Assembly (NCBI GenBank): GCA_012974425.1
Contig: JAAXQE010000318.1
Coordinates: 1 to 32,110, forward strand
Origin: Geopsychrobacter sp.
GTDB taxonomy: Bacteria > Desulfobacterota > Desulfuromonadia > Desulfuromonadales > Geopsychrobacteraceae
Direction of reading: 5' to 3'
DNA: 32,110 nt
The notes below the pieces were generated by a model. It had not been told where the DNA came from, searched no databases, and was given only the letters and a program-made list of their open reading frames with translations. This document shows, piece by piece, positions 17,511-27,108 of this stretch (its first letter is position 1; every line of letters starts with the position of its first letter). A program made the translations under genes and the position numbers.

Positions 17511-18368
17511 TCATTGTTGCCGGGTTGCTTGTGCCGGAGTGACCTGACGTAATTCTTCATCGATCAGCCGGCTGAACCCTGCCATGCTACGTTCCGGTAG
17601 CAATCTACCATTAATGAAAACTGTTGGTGTGCCGCGGACTCCGATCGCCGATCCTTCTTTGATATCGCGATTGAGAAGTTCGTTCGTGATAGGGTCGATC
17701 CGGTCCTTTTTCAACTGCTCCATATCGAGCCCGGCCTGGGCAGCGAGATCATCGATTTTCTTCGGATTGAGACTGTTGTAGTTCGCGAAGAGCAGGTCGT
17801 GGAGTTCCCAGAACTTACCCTGTTTGTCGGCAGCAAGAGCGGTCAGGGCGGCGTTGCGCGCGTTGCGATGGTTCCCCAGGGGGAAGTTCTTGAACACCAG
17901 CTTAACCTGGCCGGCATACTTTTCAATAACCTGCTTGAACAATGGAACTGCCTTGGCGCAATAGGGGCATTCAAAATCATCGTAGACGACAATCGTAACC
18001 GGAGCGCTCTCGTCACCGAGGAAAGGAGAGCCGCTGATATCGATCTCTTGTGAGACTTCGAGCAAGGCGATCACCGCCTGTTTCTTGGCGGTTTTTTGTA
18101 AGAGCAGATGCTGAGGGCCCAAGGGACTAATCTGGTCGACTTCGGGATCAACCGCAACCCTTCCCTGCAGTTCACCGCCGATGGCGTAGATCAGGATCTG
18201 GCTGTCTTCGGTCAGGACATAGAGTCGGCGTCCATCAGCGGTGCTGGTCAACTGTTTGGGGGTTGACTCAAGTTGCATGGTCTTCAATTCCTGAAGCTTG
18301 ACCACGCCAGCAAAAGAGGGTGTTGTCCAGATAAGCAATGTCAGGATTAGCAGTGATAACCGGCGCAT
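17511..18368 (-). CDS. Secreted thioredoxin-fold (DsbA-like) protein with CPYC motif and N-terminal propeller-like extension
   Basis: Signal peptide 'MRRLSLLILTLLIWTTPSFA'; 'VYDDFECPYCAKAVPLFKQVIEKY'; cis-Pro region 'GVRGTPTVFINGRLL'. Confidence 0.88.
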   Translation of the reverse strand: MRRLSLLILTLLIWTTPSFAGVVKLQELKTMQLESTPKQLTSTADGRRLYVLTEDSQILIYAIGGELQGRVAVDPEVDQISPLGPQHLLLQKTAKKQAVIALLEVSQEIDISGSPFLGDESAPVTIVVYDDFECPYCAKAVPLFKQVIEKYAGQVKLVFKNFPLGNHRNARNAALTALAADKQGKFWELHDLLFANYNSLNPKKIDDLAAQAGLDMEQLKKDRIDPITNELLNRDIKEGSAIGVRGTPTVFINGRLLPERSMAGFSRLIDEELRQVTPAQATRQQ

Positions 18369-18400
18369 AAATTCTCCTTGTTTATGAAACAATGAAATGG

Positions 18401-19486
18401 TCAGAGCGGTTGGCGCATCTTCTGGATCAGAGCCAGATCGGCAATTACCAGGGCGGCCATCGCTTCAACGATCGGCACGGCGCGCGGAACAACACAGGGA
18501 TCATGACGGCCCTTGGCTTCAAGGGTTGCAGCCTCTCCCTGATAATCGACCGTTTGTTGGGCCAGGCCGATGGTTGCTGGTGGCTTGAAGGCAACCCTGA
18601 AATAGACATCCTCGGCGTTTGAAATTCCACCCTGCACACCGCCGCTCCGATTGGTCAAGGTGGCCAGGCGACCGTTCTTGAAGCAGTAGGGATCATTATG
18701 CGCCGAGCCACGCATTTTCGCGCCTGCAAAGCCATAGCCGACCTCAAACCCCTTGGTCGCAGGGATGGAGAGCATGGCGTGGGCCAACCGAGCCTCGAGC
18801 CGATCGAAGGCTGGTTCACCAAGCCCGGCGGGCAGATTTCGGCAGACGCAGGTCAGGACGCCTCCAATCGAGTCCTGCTCGGCGCGAGCGGTCAGAATTT
18901 GTTCGGACATCAATTGTGCCGCAACCGGATCTGGACAGCGCACATCATTCGCGTCGACCAGATCGCGGGTCAGATTGGCATGGTCGACATCCTGGGCATC
19001 AATCTCTCCTACCGAGCTGACCCAGGCGATTATCTCTATCCCATATTCCTCGGCGAGAAATTTTTCGGCGATGGCCCCCGCCGCGACCCGGCCGATCGTT
19101 TCACGTGCGCTCGAGCGACCTCCGCCACTTGACGCATGGATGCCATACTTCTGACGATAGGTCAGATCTGCGTGGGACGGCCGCGGGATCTGGCTCATTG
19201 AGCCGTAATCTTGCGGGCGTTGATCTTTGTTTCGGACCAACAGGCCGATCGGGGATCCAAGCGTCAGGCCATTTTCGACTCCCGAGAGAATTTCAACCTG
19301 ATCGGCTTCATCGCGATCGGTCGCTAATTTATTTTGCCCGGGACGTCTCCGATCCAGTTGAATCTGGATGTCGGCGGGTTCAAGCTTCATGCGTGGCGGA
19401 ACACCATCCACTACGACGCCGACGCCTGCGCAGTGGGATTCACCAAAGGTCGAAATTCGAAAAAGGGTACCAAGACTGCTCGACAT
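18401..19486 (-). CDS. aroC: Chorismate synthase
   Basis: '[26 protein letters not shown]', '[14 protein letters not shown]', '[24 protein letters not shown]'. Confidence 0.96.
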   Translation of the reverse strand: MSSSLGTLFRISTFGESHCAGVGVVVDGVPPRMKLEPADIQIQLDRRRPGQNKLATDRDEADQVEILSGVENGLTLGSPIGLLVRNKDQRPQDYGSMSQIPRPSHADLTYRQKYGIHASSGGGRSSARETIGRVAAGAIAEKFLAEEYGIEIIAWVSSVGEIDAQDVDHANLTRDLVDANDVRCPDPVAAQLMSEQILTARAEQDSIGGVLTCVCRNLPAGLGEPAFDRLEARLAHAMLSIPATKGFEVGYGFAGAKMRGSAHNDPYCFKNGRLATLTNRSGGVQGGISNAEDVYFRVAFKPPATIGLAQQTVDYQGEAATLEAKGRHDPCVVPRAVPIVEAMAALVIADLALIQKMRQPL

Positions 19487-19629
19487 GTTGACAACAGGCT
19501 CCTTGTTAGTGTGTCGATTGAACACTGAATATAACAGATTTAGTGACAGGGGTGTAGTTTGTCAGAATTGTGCAGCAGGCAGAAATGTTTTATCGGAATT
19601 AAATTTTTTTACCGCTGATAAAATATTTC

Positions 19630-19762
19630 TTGACCAATCCGCTGTTCCGGGGTATATCGATGAGCGTGGATGCAACTTACAGTTCTGCTCGCTCGATTTC
19701 TGTGACAGCTCCATTTATGTCTCTCCAATTTGCGCCCTGTTGCCCGACAGGGCGCCATTTTT
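19630..19762 (+). ncRNA. Candidate intergenic small RNA (promoter-like element to intrinsic terminator)
   Basis: TTGACC (19630-19635), 17-bp spacer, TATATC (19653-19658), then terminator GCGCCCTGT-tgcccg-ACAGGGCGC-catttttat at 19732-19762. No recognised + strand CDS in between. Confidence 0.4.
19732..19762 (+). terminator. Intrinsic terminator in intergenic region
   Basis: 9-bp perfect GC-rich stem, 6-nt loop, CATTTTTAT tail. Confidence 0.75.
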
Positions 19763-19928
19763 ATCCTCCTAAAACCATATCAGTATATTAATCCTGCTTG
19801 TAGTTGTTTTGGACGCGGCCAATGGCTGATCTTCGGCACTTCATTGCGGGGTTTAGGCGTTTTTAGCAGCTACTCTCTGGCGACAACGAACGTCTAGACG
19901 CTAACCTGGTTAAGGGGCAGAATCCCCA

Positions 19929-20129
19929 AATGCTGTTTATTTGCTGCTCTGATCCAGGTGGCGATCTGTGAGATGCGCAATAGCAACGATCTGATCGTTA
20001 TTGAACGATCAGGGCATCGGGATGAGTATTGTCACGCAGATTATTGGCGGGCATGGCGGTGAGATCGAGATTATTAGTCATCCGGATAATGGCATCCGAG
20101 TCGAGCTCCGTCTACCATTACCCGCCTGA
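19929..20129 (+). pseudogene. Decayed C-terminal catalytic region of a histidine kinase
   Basis: Frame from 20004 gives 'NDQGIGMSIVTQIIGGHGGEIEIISHPDNGIRVELRLPLPA*' (G2 box and C-terminal strand of HATPase_c). Other frames upstream give 'NAVYLLL' and 'LIQVAICEMRNSNDLIVIE'. Confidence 0.7.
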
Positions 20130-20178
20130 GCATTTCGCGCCCCTCCCCTTTAAAACAGCCTGGATTTATAGTCTCAGC

Positions 20179-22092
20179 TTAATTAATTTGAATGATGGCA
20201 CCGTCTTTGATCTTAAGCTGGAAGAGGACCTTGTCGGCTTCTCCGGTAAAATCGAAGCTGGTAGCGCCGGTGACGCCGGGATAGCCTTTCAGCTCAGCAA
20301 TGGCGTCGCGCAGGCTGGCTCGGTCGGTAATCTCTGGATTGTCGAGTTGGCCGAAGAGGATGTTAGCCGAATCGAAGGCCTGTGCTTCAAGAATAGAGGG
20401 TTCTTCGTCGTAGGTTTCAACGTAGGTATCGATAAATTCCTTGACGAAGGGGTATGGACTGTCGAGGAAAAACCCGTCAACAAAAACAGCCCCTTCAACA
20501 TGTCGGCCAGCCAAGCGGAGCAGATCGGGAGAGTTCCAGCCGTTGATCCCCAAGAGTGGCAGGTCTTGAATGCCGTAGAAGGCGAGCTGGGGGGCAATCA
20601 GGCCGATCCGATCTGCATAGTCGGGGAGAAAGAGCGCATCGAAGGTTGTTGAGGGATACTCGGGATGCTCAGGCAGAAAGAGATCGTCGAGGAGATCCTC
20701 TTCGCTCTTTTGGCGGTAATCGGTTTTTCTCCGTTCATCCGATTTCCCCATCAGGTGCAGAATCTGGCTACGAAAGTCGTTGGCCTCTTCAGGGTAGCTC
20801 TGCTCATCGATGACCAGCCCGCCCAGCTTGAGGACCTCTTCAGAGAAGAGTTCTGCCATCTCACGGCCGAGACGATTATCCGGAGCGAGAACGCCGAAGG
20901 AATGTAGTCCCTGCTGCAAAATTGCGTAGCGTGCCAGTGCGCGTGCCTGCAGCCTTGTTGTCAACGAATTGCGAAACACAAATGACCCGACCTCAGGGAT
21001 AGAGGCACGCTGTGAGAGCGCCAGCAGTGGTGTTTCATTCTGTTGGGCACTGGCCGAGGCTGCGATAGCTGCGGCACCAGTCAGCGGGCCGAGAATCGCC
21101 ATTACCCGCTCCTCGTTCGCCAAGGCTGTCGCGGCATTACGCGCTCTCGCAGGATCCCCCTGGGTGTCGCGATAGATTACCCGCAGGGGGGGATTGTCAG
21201 AATTGTGAAGCTTGAGGGCGAGCTCTATCCCCCGTTTTACCAGGGTACCAAAGGCTGCATAGCGTCCCGTCAGTGGCAGAAGTACGCCGATGGCATCCCG
21301 CTGGAGCCAGGCACCCTGACTAAAGCGATCCATCAGTTGTGCTGCTTCGTCGCGCCAGGGGAAGGAGATCTGGCTGGAGAGGATCTGTTGCAGATATTTA
21401 AGAGCTTCCTGCTGATCACTATCGACCAGAGCCTTGCGCGCAAGCTGCAGGCGGGCATCCTGTCCGATCGGGCCATTTCTGAAAAGAAAGCTTGCTTCGC
21501 TCAGCAGGCTGGCGTCGTTATTTTCCTGCAGCAGCGAGTGGACGCGTTCCAGCAGTTTTTCGCGATTATTCGCGGCGCGAAGCGCCTGGTTGTAAAAGTA
21601 AAGAGAGCGCAGCGGGTCCTCGAGCCGTTCATAGGCGAGAGCCATCCCTTCAAACAGGTACTGCTGGTCCGCCGGGCTGAAGGTCTGATTTACAACCTGG
21701 CGTAATTGGCTGAGTCCGGGGCTGATTTCACCCGCCATGACCAGGCTGTAGCCGATCAGTAAACGCACTTCACTGGAACGTTCTTCTTCGGTCACCCGCT
21801 CAAGGTAGAGCAGGGCATCTGAAAAGCGGTTCTGGGCGAGGAATATCCGGCCGAGATAGGCATAGGCCTGGGCGGCATCGGCGGAACCGTGATGGCGCAG
21901 CACAAAGCTGCGAAACCGCGATAATGCCAATGTCTGATCGCCGTTACGGTAAGCAGCCTTGGCTGCCGCGAAGGCCTCTTCGGCTGCGGCACGTTGGGCT
22001 ACAGATTGATCGCGCGCAGCAAAGGAGGTTGCAGGCAGGCCGGCAATAATCAACAGGAAAAAAAACAAAAGCCTAAGCAGATAAGGTTTCAT
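20179..22092 (-). CDS. LpoA-like / periplasmic ligand-binding (Peripla_BP_6) protein with N-terminal TPR region
   Basis: Signal peptide 'MKPYLLRLLFFFLLIIAGLPATSFA'; TPR-like helices; 'IGVLLPLTGRYAAFGTLVKRGIELAL', 'AILGPLTGAAAIAASASAQQNETPLLALSQ'. Confidence 0.87.
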   Translation of the reverse strand: MKPYLLRLLFFFLLIIAGLPATSFAARDQSVAQRAAAEEAFAAAKAAYRNGDQTLALSRFRSFVLRHHGSADAAQAYAYLGRIFLAQNRFSDALLYLERVTEEERSSEVRLLIGYSLVMAGEISPGLSQLRQVVNQTFSPADQQYLFEGMALAYERLEDPLRSLYFYNQALRAANNREKLLERVHSLLQENNDASLLSEASFLFRNGPIGQDARLQLARKALVDSDQQEALKYLQQILSSQISFPWRDEAAQLMDRFSQGAWLQRDAIGVLLPLTGRYAAFGTLVKRGIELALKLHNSDNPPLRVIYRDTQGDPARARNAATALANEERVMAILGPLTGAAAIAASASAQQNETPLLALSQRASIPEVGSFVFRNSLTTRLQARALARYAILQQGLHSFGVLAPDNRLGREMAELFSEEVLKLGGLVIDEQSYPEEANDFRSQILHLMGKSDERRKTDYRQKSEEDLLDDLFLPEHPEYPSTTFDALFLPDYADRIGLIAPQLAFYGIQDLPLLGINGWNSPDLLRLAGRHVEGAVFVDGFFLDSPYPFVKEFIDTYVETYDEEPSILEAQAFDSANILFGQLDNPEITDRASLRDAIAELKGYPGVTGATSFDFTGEADKVLFQLKIKDGAIIQIN

Positions 22093-22123
22093 GCTGAGTC
22101 CATTTGTAGGGTGTGACGACTTT

Positions 22124-23239
22124 TCAGCCGAACAGTTCCTTAACCTTATCAAAAAAACCTTTGCCGAGGGGGTGGATATCCTCACCACTCACGGCAGCGA
22201 ATTCTTCAAGAAGTTCGCGTTGGCGCGCATCGAGTTTGGTTGGTACTTCTACGCGCAGGATTACCATCTGGTCGCCACGCCCGTAGCCCTGCAGCGAGAC
22301 GATCCCCTTGCCGGGTAACTTGAAAATCTTACCACTTTGCGTTCCTGCGGGGACCTTGATGGAGACTTTCCCCTCGAGGGTTGGCACGTCGATTTCACAA
22401 CCGAGAGCGGCTTGCACAAAAGAGATTGGGACTTCACAGATGACATCCTGTCCTTCCCGTTCAAAAATGGGATGGTCCTCAACGGTGATGACAACGTAGA
22501 GATCACCGGAAGGTCCACCCTGCGCCCCTGCTTCCCCTTCACGGCTGAGTTTAAGCCGTGTGTCAGTTTCGACTCCAGCCGGAATCTTCAGGGACAGGCT
22601 ACGTTTCTTTTTGATCAGGCCCGAGCCGTGACAGTCGGGGCAGGGATCGGCAATGATTTTTCCTGCGCCTCGACAGTCAGGACAGGGTCTGGTCATCGTG
22701 AAAAAGCCCTGCTGAAAGCGAACCTGGCCCTGCCCGCGACAGGTATTACAGGTTTGAGCTTCGGTCCCTTTGCGCGCGCCCGAACCGTTACAGCTTTCGC
22801 AGGCCTGCTTGCGCGGGAGTTGCAGGTTTTTTTCTGCACCAAAGGCGGCATCTTCAAAAGATATTGTCAGGTTGTAGCGCAGGTCATCGCCACGTTGACC
22901 CCGGCTACTTCCACGTCGTGACCCACCACCGAAGACATCACCAAAGATGTCGCCAAAGATATCTTCGAAGGGGGAACCTCCGAAGTCGAATCCGCCGCTA
23001 GAGAATCCGCCGCCATTCATGCCTGCGTGACCGTATTGGTCGTAGGTTGCGCGCTTCTGGGCATCGGCAAGCACAGCGTAGGCTTCGCTCAATTCCTTGA
23101 ACTTCTCTTCGGCCGGTTTGTCTCCCGGATTTTTATCGGGATGAAACTTAATCGCCAGACGGCGGTAGGCCTTTTTGATTTCGGTGTCACTCGCGTTGCG
23201 GTTGACTTCGAGGATTTCGTAATAGTCACGTTTAGACAA
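22124..23239 (-). CDS. dnaJ: Chaperone DnaJ
   Basis: J domain with 'HPDKNPGD', G/F region, four CxxCxGxG zinc repeats. Confidence 0.97.
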   Translation of the reverse strand: MSKRDYYEILEVNRNASDTEIKKAYRRLAIKFHPDKNPGDKPAEEKFKELSEAYAVLADAQKRATYDQYGHAGMNGGGFSSGGFDFGGSPFEDIFGDIFGDVFGGGSRRGSSRGQRGDDLRYNLTISFEDAAFGAEKNLQLPRKQACESCNGSGARKGTEAQTCNTCRGQGQVRFQQGFFTMTRPCPDCRGAGKIIADPCPDCHGSGLIKKKRSLSLKIPAGVETDTRLKLSREGEAGAQGGPSGDLYVVITVEDHPIFEREGQDVICEVPISFVQAALGCEIDVPTLEGKVSIKVPAGTQSGKIFKLPGKGIVSLQGYGRGDQMVILRVEVPTKLDARQRELLEEFAAVSGEDIHPLGKGFFDKVKELFG

Positions 23240-23259
23240 AATGGAATGGTTCCTGTAGC

Positions 23260-23285
23260 AACCCGGCAGCAGAGGCTGCCGGGTT
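23260..23285 (-). promoter_or_regulatory. Perfect hairpin between dnaK and dnaJ without a U-tract
   Basis: AACCCGGCAGC-agag-GCTGCCGGGTT, 11-bp stem and 4-nt loop. Confidence 0.65.
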
Positions 23286-23335
23286 GAGGTTTAGAGATGG
23301 TACTTGTTCAGGATGATCTGAAGTTGCGGCTGTGC

Positions 23336-25225
23336 TTACTTCTTATCGTCGGCAACATCTTCAAATTCGGCATCGACCACACCGTCATCGGCGTTCGACT
23401 CAGCGGCATCCTCGCCGGGCTGAGCATCTGCATACATGGACTCGGCCAGTTTGTGAGAGGCCTGGGCCAGGGCTTCAGATTTCTGCTTGATGATCTCAGG
23501 ATCATCACCCTCCAGCGCGGTTTTCAGCTCGGCCAGGGCCGCTTCGATCTGCCCTTTGGTTGCGCTGTCGATCTTTTCGCTGTGCTCCTTGACGGCTTTT
23601 TCTGTGGTGTAGATCAGGCCGTCAGCCTGGTTGCGGGCTTCAATCAGCTCACGCTTCTTCTGATCCTCGGTGGCATGGGCTTCGGCATCCGTGACCATAC
23701 GATCGATCTCTTCTTGTGAGAGGCCGCTCGATGCGGTGATCTGGATCGATTGCACCTTGCCGGTACCCAGATCCTTGGCGGAGACATGCAGGATGCCGTT
23801 GGCATCGATATCGAAGGTGACCTCTATCTGTGGTACGCCACGTTGTGCGGGTGGCAGACCAACCAGTTCGAAGTTGCCGATGGTCTTGTTGTCGGTCGAC
23901 ATTTCGCGCTCACCCTGCAGAACATGGACCGAAACCGCTGGCTGGTTGTCGGCTGCAGTCGAAAAGACCTGGCTCTTCTTACAGGGGACGGTGGTGTTCT
24001 TTTCGATCAACTTGGTCATGACGCCACCCAGGGTTTCGATACCGAGGGAGAGTGGTGTGACATCAAGCAGCAGCACGTCCTTGACTTCGCCGGTGAGAAC
24101 ACCGCCCTGGATAGCGGCGCCGATCGCAACGACCTCGTCGGGATTGACCCCCTTGCTTGGGTCCTTGCCGAAGATCTCCTTGACCTTCTGCTGAACGATC
24201 GGCATGCGTGACATGCCGCCAACCAGCAGGACCTCGTCGACATCATTGGCTGACAGACCGGCATCCTTGATCGCCGTCCGGCAGGGGGCGATCAATTTGT
24301 CGATCAAGTCAGAACAGATGCTCTCCAGTTTGGCGCGTGAGAGCTTGATGTTAAGGTGCTTCGGACCGCTCTGATCGGCGGTGATGAACGGCAGGTTGAT
24401 GTCGGTCTCCATCGACGAGGAGAGCTCGATCTTGGCCTTCTCGGCACCTTCTTTGAGGCGCTGCAGGGCCATTTTATCAGAGCGCAGATTAATCCCCTGA
24501 TCTTTCTTGAACTCATCAGCGATGTAATCGATGATGCGCTGATCGAAGTCTTCACCTCCCAGGAAGGTATCCCCGTTGGTCGATTTAACCTCGAAGACGC
24601 CGTCGCCGAGTTCCAGGATCGAAACATCGAAGGTCCCACCGCCCAGGTCAAAGACCGCGATGGTCATCTCTTGTTTTTTGTCGAGGCCGTAAGCCAGTGC
24701 GGCGGCAGTCGGCTCGTTGATGATGCGCAGAATGTTCAGACCGGCGATCTTGCCCGCATCCTTGGTTGCCTGACGCTGCGAGTCGTTGAAGTAGGCCGGT
24801 ACGGTGATGACTGCGTCAGTGACATCCTCGCCCAGATAGTCTTCAGCGGTCTGCTTCATCTTTTGCAGGATCATCGCCGAGATTTCCTGTGGGCTGTACT
24901 GCTTGCCGCGGGCCTCGACCCAGGCGTCGCCATTGTCAGCCTTGACAATCGTGAACGGGCTGATCTCCTGGTCCTTCTTGACCTGCTCGGTGTCATACTT
25001 GCGCCCGATCAGGCGTTTGATGGCAAAAAGGGTATTCTCCGGGTTGGTGACAGCTTGACGCTTGGCCTGCTGACCGACCAGCCGCTCACCTGATTCAGAA
25101 ATAGCAACCATCGAGGGAGTTGTGCGTGCACCTTCCGAGTTGGCGATGACAACCGGCTCGCCGCCCTCCATAATCGACACACACGAGTTGGTGGTGCCGA
25201 GATCGATTCCGATAACTTTAGCCAT
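23336..25225 (-). CDS. dnaK: Chaperone DnaK
   Basis: '[38 protein letters not shown]', '[17 protein letters not shown]', typical acidic C-terminus. Confidence 0.98.
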   Translation of the reverse strand: MAKVIGIDLGTTNSCVSIMEGGEPVVIANSEGARTTPSMVAISESGERLVGQQAKRQAVTNPENTLFAIKRLIGRKYDTEQVKKDQEISPFTIVKADNGDAWVEARGKQYSPQEISAMILQKMKQTAEDYLGEDVTDAVITVPAYFNDSQRQATKDAGKIAGLNILRIINEPTAAALAYGLDKKQEMTIAVFDLGGGTFDVSILELGDGVFEVKSTNGDTFLGGEDFDQRIIDYIADEFKKDQGINLRSDKMALQRLKEGAEKAKIELSSSMETDINLPFITADQSGPKHLNIKLSRAKLESICSDLIDKLIAPCRTAIKDAGLSANDVDEVLLVGGMSRMPIVQQKVKEIFGKDPSKGVNPDEVVAIGAAIQGGVLTGEVKDVLLLDVTPLSLGIETLGGVMTKLIEKNTTVPCKKSQVFSTAADNQPAVSVHVLQGEREMSTDNKTIGNFELVGLPPAQRGVPQIEVTFDIDANGILHVSAKDLGTGKVQSIQITASSGLSQEEIDRMVTDAEAHATEDQKKRELIEARNQADGLIYTTEKAVKEHSEKIDSATKGQIEAALAELKTALEGDDPEIIKQKSEALAQASHKLAESMYADAQPGEDAAESNADDGVVDAEFEDVADDKK

Positions 25226-25284
25226 GATTCTTCTCCTTAAGTTCTAATTCAGGCCTTAAGACCTGTGCTTTATAGGTGTCCCTG

Positions 25285-25947
25285 TTATTCGCCATCTTCA
25301 GCAGGCGTCGGGGTCTCTTCGTTCTCAACTGCAGGTTGGGGTGCCTTGGCAACCATGACCATCGCCGGGCGGAGCAGGCGACTGTTCAGCAGGTAGCCTT
25401 TTTGGAGTTCATTGGCAACGTGGTTGGCCGGGACATCTGTGGTCTCGAGCTGACCCACCGCTTGATGATGAGCCGGGTCGAACGCCTCGCCCATTGAAGA
25501 GAGGGATTCGACCCCGAATTTCTGCAGTACGCTGTTGGACTGAGAGAGGGTCATCTCCACCCCTTCCAGCAGACCGGCACCATCATCCTGGCTCTTGGCA
25601 TGCTCAATCGCGCGTTCAAGATTGTCGATAACCGGCAGGATCTCGCGCAGAATATTCTCATTGCTGAATTTTGCGATATCTTCCTTTTCGCGCTGGGTCC
25701 GTTTGCGCAGGTTGTCCATCTCGGCCAGGGTGCGCAGATATTGCTCCTGATTGCTGCGCGCTTCTTCCCGGGCAGCTTCCAGGTCAGCGGTCAGGCTAGC
25801 TGTGTCACTGGTAATTTCTGCAATCTCTTCCTGCAACTCCTCCGGAATATCGACCTTGGGCCCGAAGTTTTCGGTCATTTCTTCTATCTCGGCCATATCT
25901 TCACGAGATAGCTCTTCTGTGATGTCCACTTTTTTCTTTTTTGCCAC
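25285..25947 (-). CDS. grpE: Nucleotide exchange factor GrpE
   Basis: '[43 protein letters not shown]', '[24 protein letters not shown]'. GTG start at 25947 preceded by 'aaggagaa'; the track's longer start overlaps hrcA. Confidence 0.93.
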   Translation of the reverse strand: MAKKKKVDITEELSREDMAEIEEMTENFGPKVDIPEELQEEIAEITSDTASLTADLEAAREEARSNQEQYLRTLAEMDNLRKRTQREKEDIAKFSNENILREILPVIDNLERAIEHAKSQDDGAGLLEGVEMTLSQSNSVLQKFGVESLSSMGEAFDPAHHQAVGQLETTDVPANHVANELQKGYLLNSRLLRPAMVMVAKAPQPAVENEETPTPAEDGE

Positions 25948-25963
25948 CTTCTTGTTCTCCTTT

Positions 25964-27016
25964 TCAAGATTCTCGATCGAGAAGACGGCCAACCAGGCTG
26001 GCCGTAAAATCGACAATCGGGATAACCTGTGAATAATTCATACGAACCGGCCCGATGACGCCGAGAGTTCCGACGGCACCATTCTGACCGGAAAAAGGGG
26101 CGGTAATCAGGCTGCAGCCTTCAATTTTGGAATCTGAGGCCTGACTGCCAATAAAAATCTGGACCCCGCTGGCCGATTGACTGCTGTCGAGCAGTTCGAT
26201 CAACTGTTGCTTGCTTTCCAGGGTGCGCATGATCCTCATCATCGAGTCATGCGAGGCGAAATCGGGTTGTTCCAGCATGCGCGAGGTGCCGGCTACATAG
26301 ACCTGCTCGGCAATATCCCCTTGCAGGGCCTTGTCTGAAAGTTCAAAGGCCTGTTTCTGAATTTTGTTCAGCCGGGTTTTCTCTTCGCGCAGTTCAAAAG
26401 CGATCCTCTCGCGCACCTGAGTAATGGTCATCCCCGGCAAGCGGTGGTTCAGGTAGTTGGTGATCGATTCGAGTTCGCGCGCGCTGAAGTCGATGCCCGG
26501 CTCAATGACCTTGTTCTGAACCAGACCCGATTCAGAAACAAAAATCACCAGCAGGCGCCCCTGCGATAGCCGAACAAACTCGATCTGGCGAAAGATTGTC
26601 GAGTTGAAACGCGGCGCCATGACCAGCCCGGTATAGCTCGAGATGCCGGAGAGCAGGTTGCCGACTTCCTGCATGACATCTTCCATGCATTTGCCGGCAA
26701 AGCGCGTATCATCATCGATGCAGCTGCGAAACTCTTCTGACAGATCACGTATCTGTAACAGCGACTCGACGTAGTACTGGTAGCCCTTTTCGGTCGGAAT
26801 ACGCCCGGCAGAGGTATGCGGGGAGGCGAGAAAACCCATATCTTCGAGATCGGCCATGACATTGCGCACCGTGGCCGGAGAGAGGTGGAAGGCGTGGCGG
26901 GTGGTGATGGCGCGGCTACCGACCGGTTCTGCGGTATGGATATAATCCTCGATAATCGCCTCGAGGATGTTTTGACTGCGCTCGTTTAAGGGTGCACCCA
27001 TCTTGAAAATACTCAC
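25964..27016 (-). CDS. hrcA: Heat-inducible transcription repressor HrcA
   Basis: 'LNERSQNILEAIIEDYIHTAEPVGSRAI', 'LSPATVRNVMADLEDMGFLASPHTSAGRIPTEKGYQYYV'. Start may be ATG 27001. Confidence 0.96.
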   Translation of the reverse strand: MSIFKMGAPLNERSQNILEAIIEDYIHTAEPVGSRAITTRHAFHLSPATVRNVMADLEDMGFLASPHTSAGRIPTEKGYQYYVESLLQIRDLSEEFRSCIDDDTRFAGKCMEDVMQEVGNLLSGISSYTGLVMAPRFNSTIFRQIEFVRLSQGRLLVIFVSESGLVQNKVIEPGIDFSARELESITNYLNHRLPGMTITQVRERIAFELREEKTRLNKIQKQAFELSDKALQGDIAEQVYVAGTSRMLEQPDFASHDSMMRIMRTLESKQQLIELLDSSQSASGVQIFIGSQASDSKIEGCSLITAPFSGQNGAVGTLGVIGPVRMNYSQVIPIVDFTASLVGRLLDRES

Positions 27017-27038
27017 TTAAAAGTGGCTTAAAACAACA

Positions 27039-27065
27039 TTAGCACTCAACGCGAGTGAGTGCTAA
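27039..27065. promoter_or_regulatory. CIRCE element (HrcA operator)
   Basis: TTAGCACTC-aacgcgagt-GAGTGCTAA, an exact match to the CIRCE consensus (9-9-9), just upstream of hrcA. Confidence 0.97.
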
Positions 27066-27068
27066 TGG

Positions 27069-27097
27069 AAGTTACCAACCGCTCCCTGTTTTGTCAA
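27069..27097 (-). promoter_or_regulatory. Candidate sigma70 promoter for hrcA-grpE-dnaK-dnaJ
   Basis: On the minus strand TTGACA (27092-27097), 17 bp, TAACTT (27069-27074), next to CIRCE. Confidence 0.55.
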
Positions 27098-27108
27098 GCC
27101 GATTGGGA

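Noticed and set aside
19660-19791. Small ORF MSVDATYSSARSISVTAPFMSLQFAPCCPTGRHFYPPKTISVY running through the intergenic terminator
   Set aside because: No RBS, reads through a strong terminator hairpin, no recognisable family; better explained as part of a non-coding transcript or chance ORF.
20029-20652. + strand ORF of 207 aa overlapping the lpoA-like gene
   Set aside because: Antisense to a well-supported CDS, and its start lies within the histidine-kinase remnant in a different frame; no coherent domain.
23670-25093. Several long + strand ORFs opposite dnaK
   Set aside because: Spurious antisense ORFs typical of conserved GC-rich genes; dnaK is unambiguous on the minus strand.
25948-26016. 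Longer GrpE start (MSILRPAWLAVFSIENLEKENKK...) given in the ORF track
   Set aside because: Overlaps the hrcA 3' end and lacks an RBS; the GTG at 25947 has a good RBS and gives a typical GrpE N-terminus.
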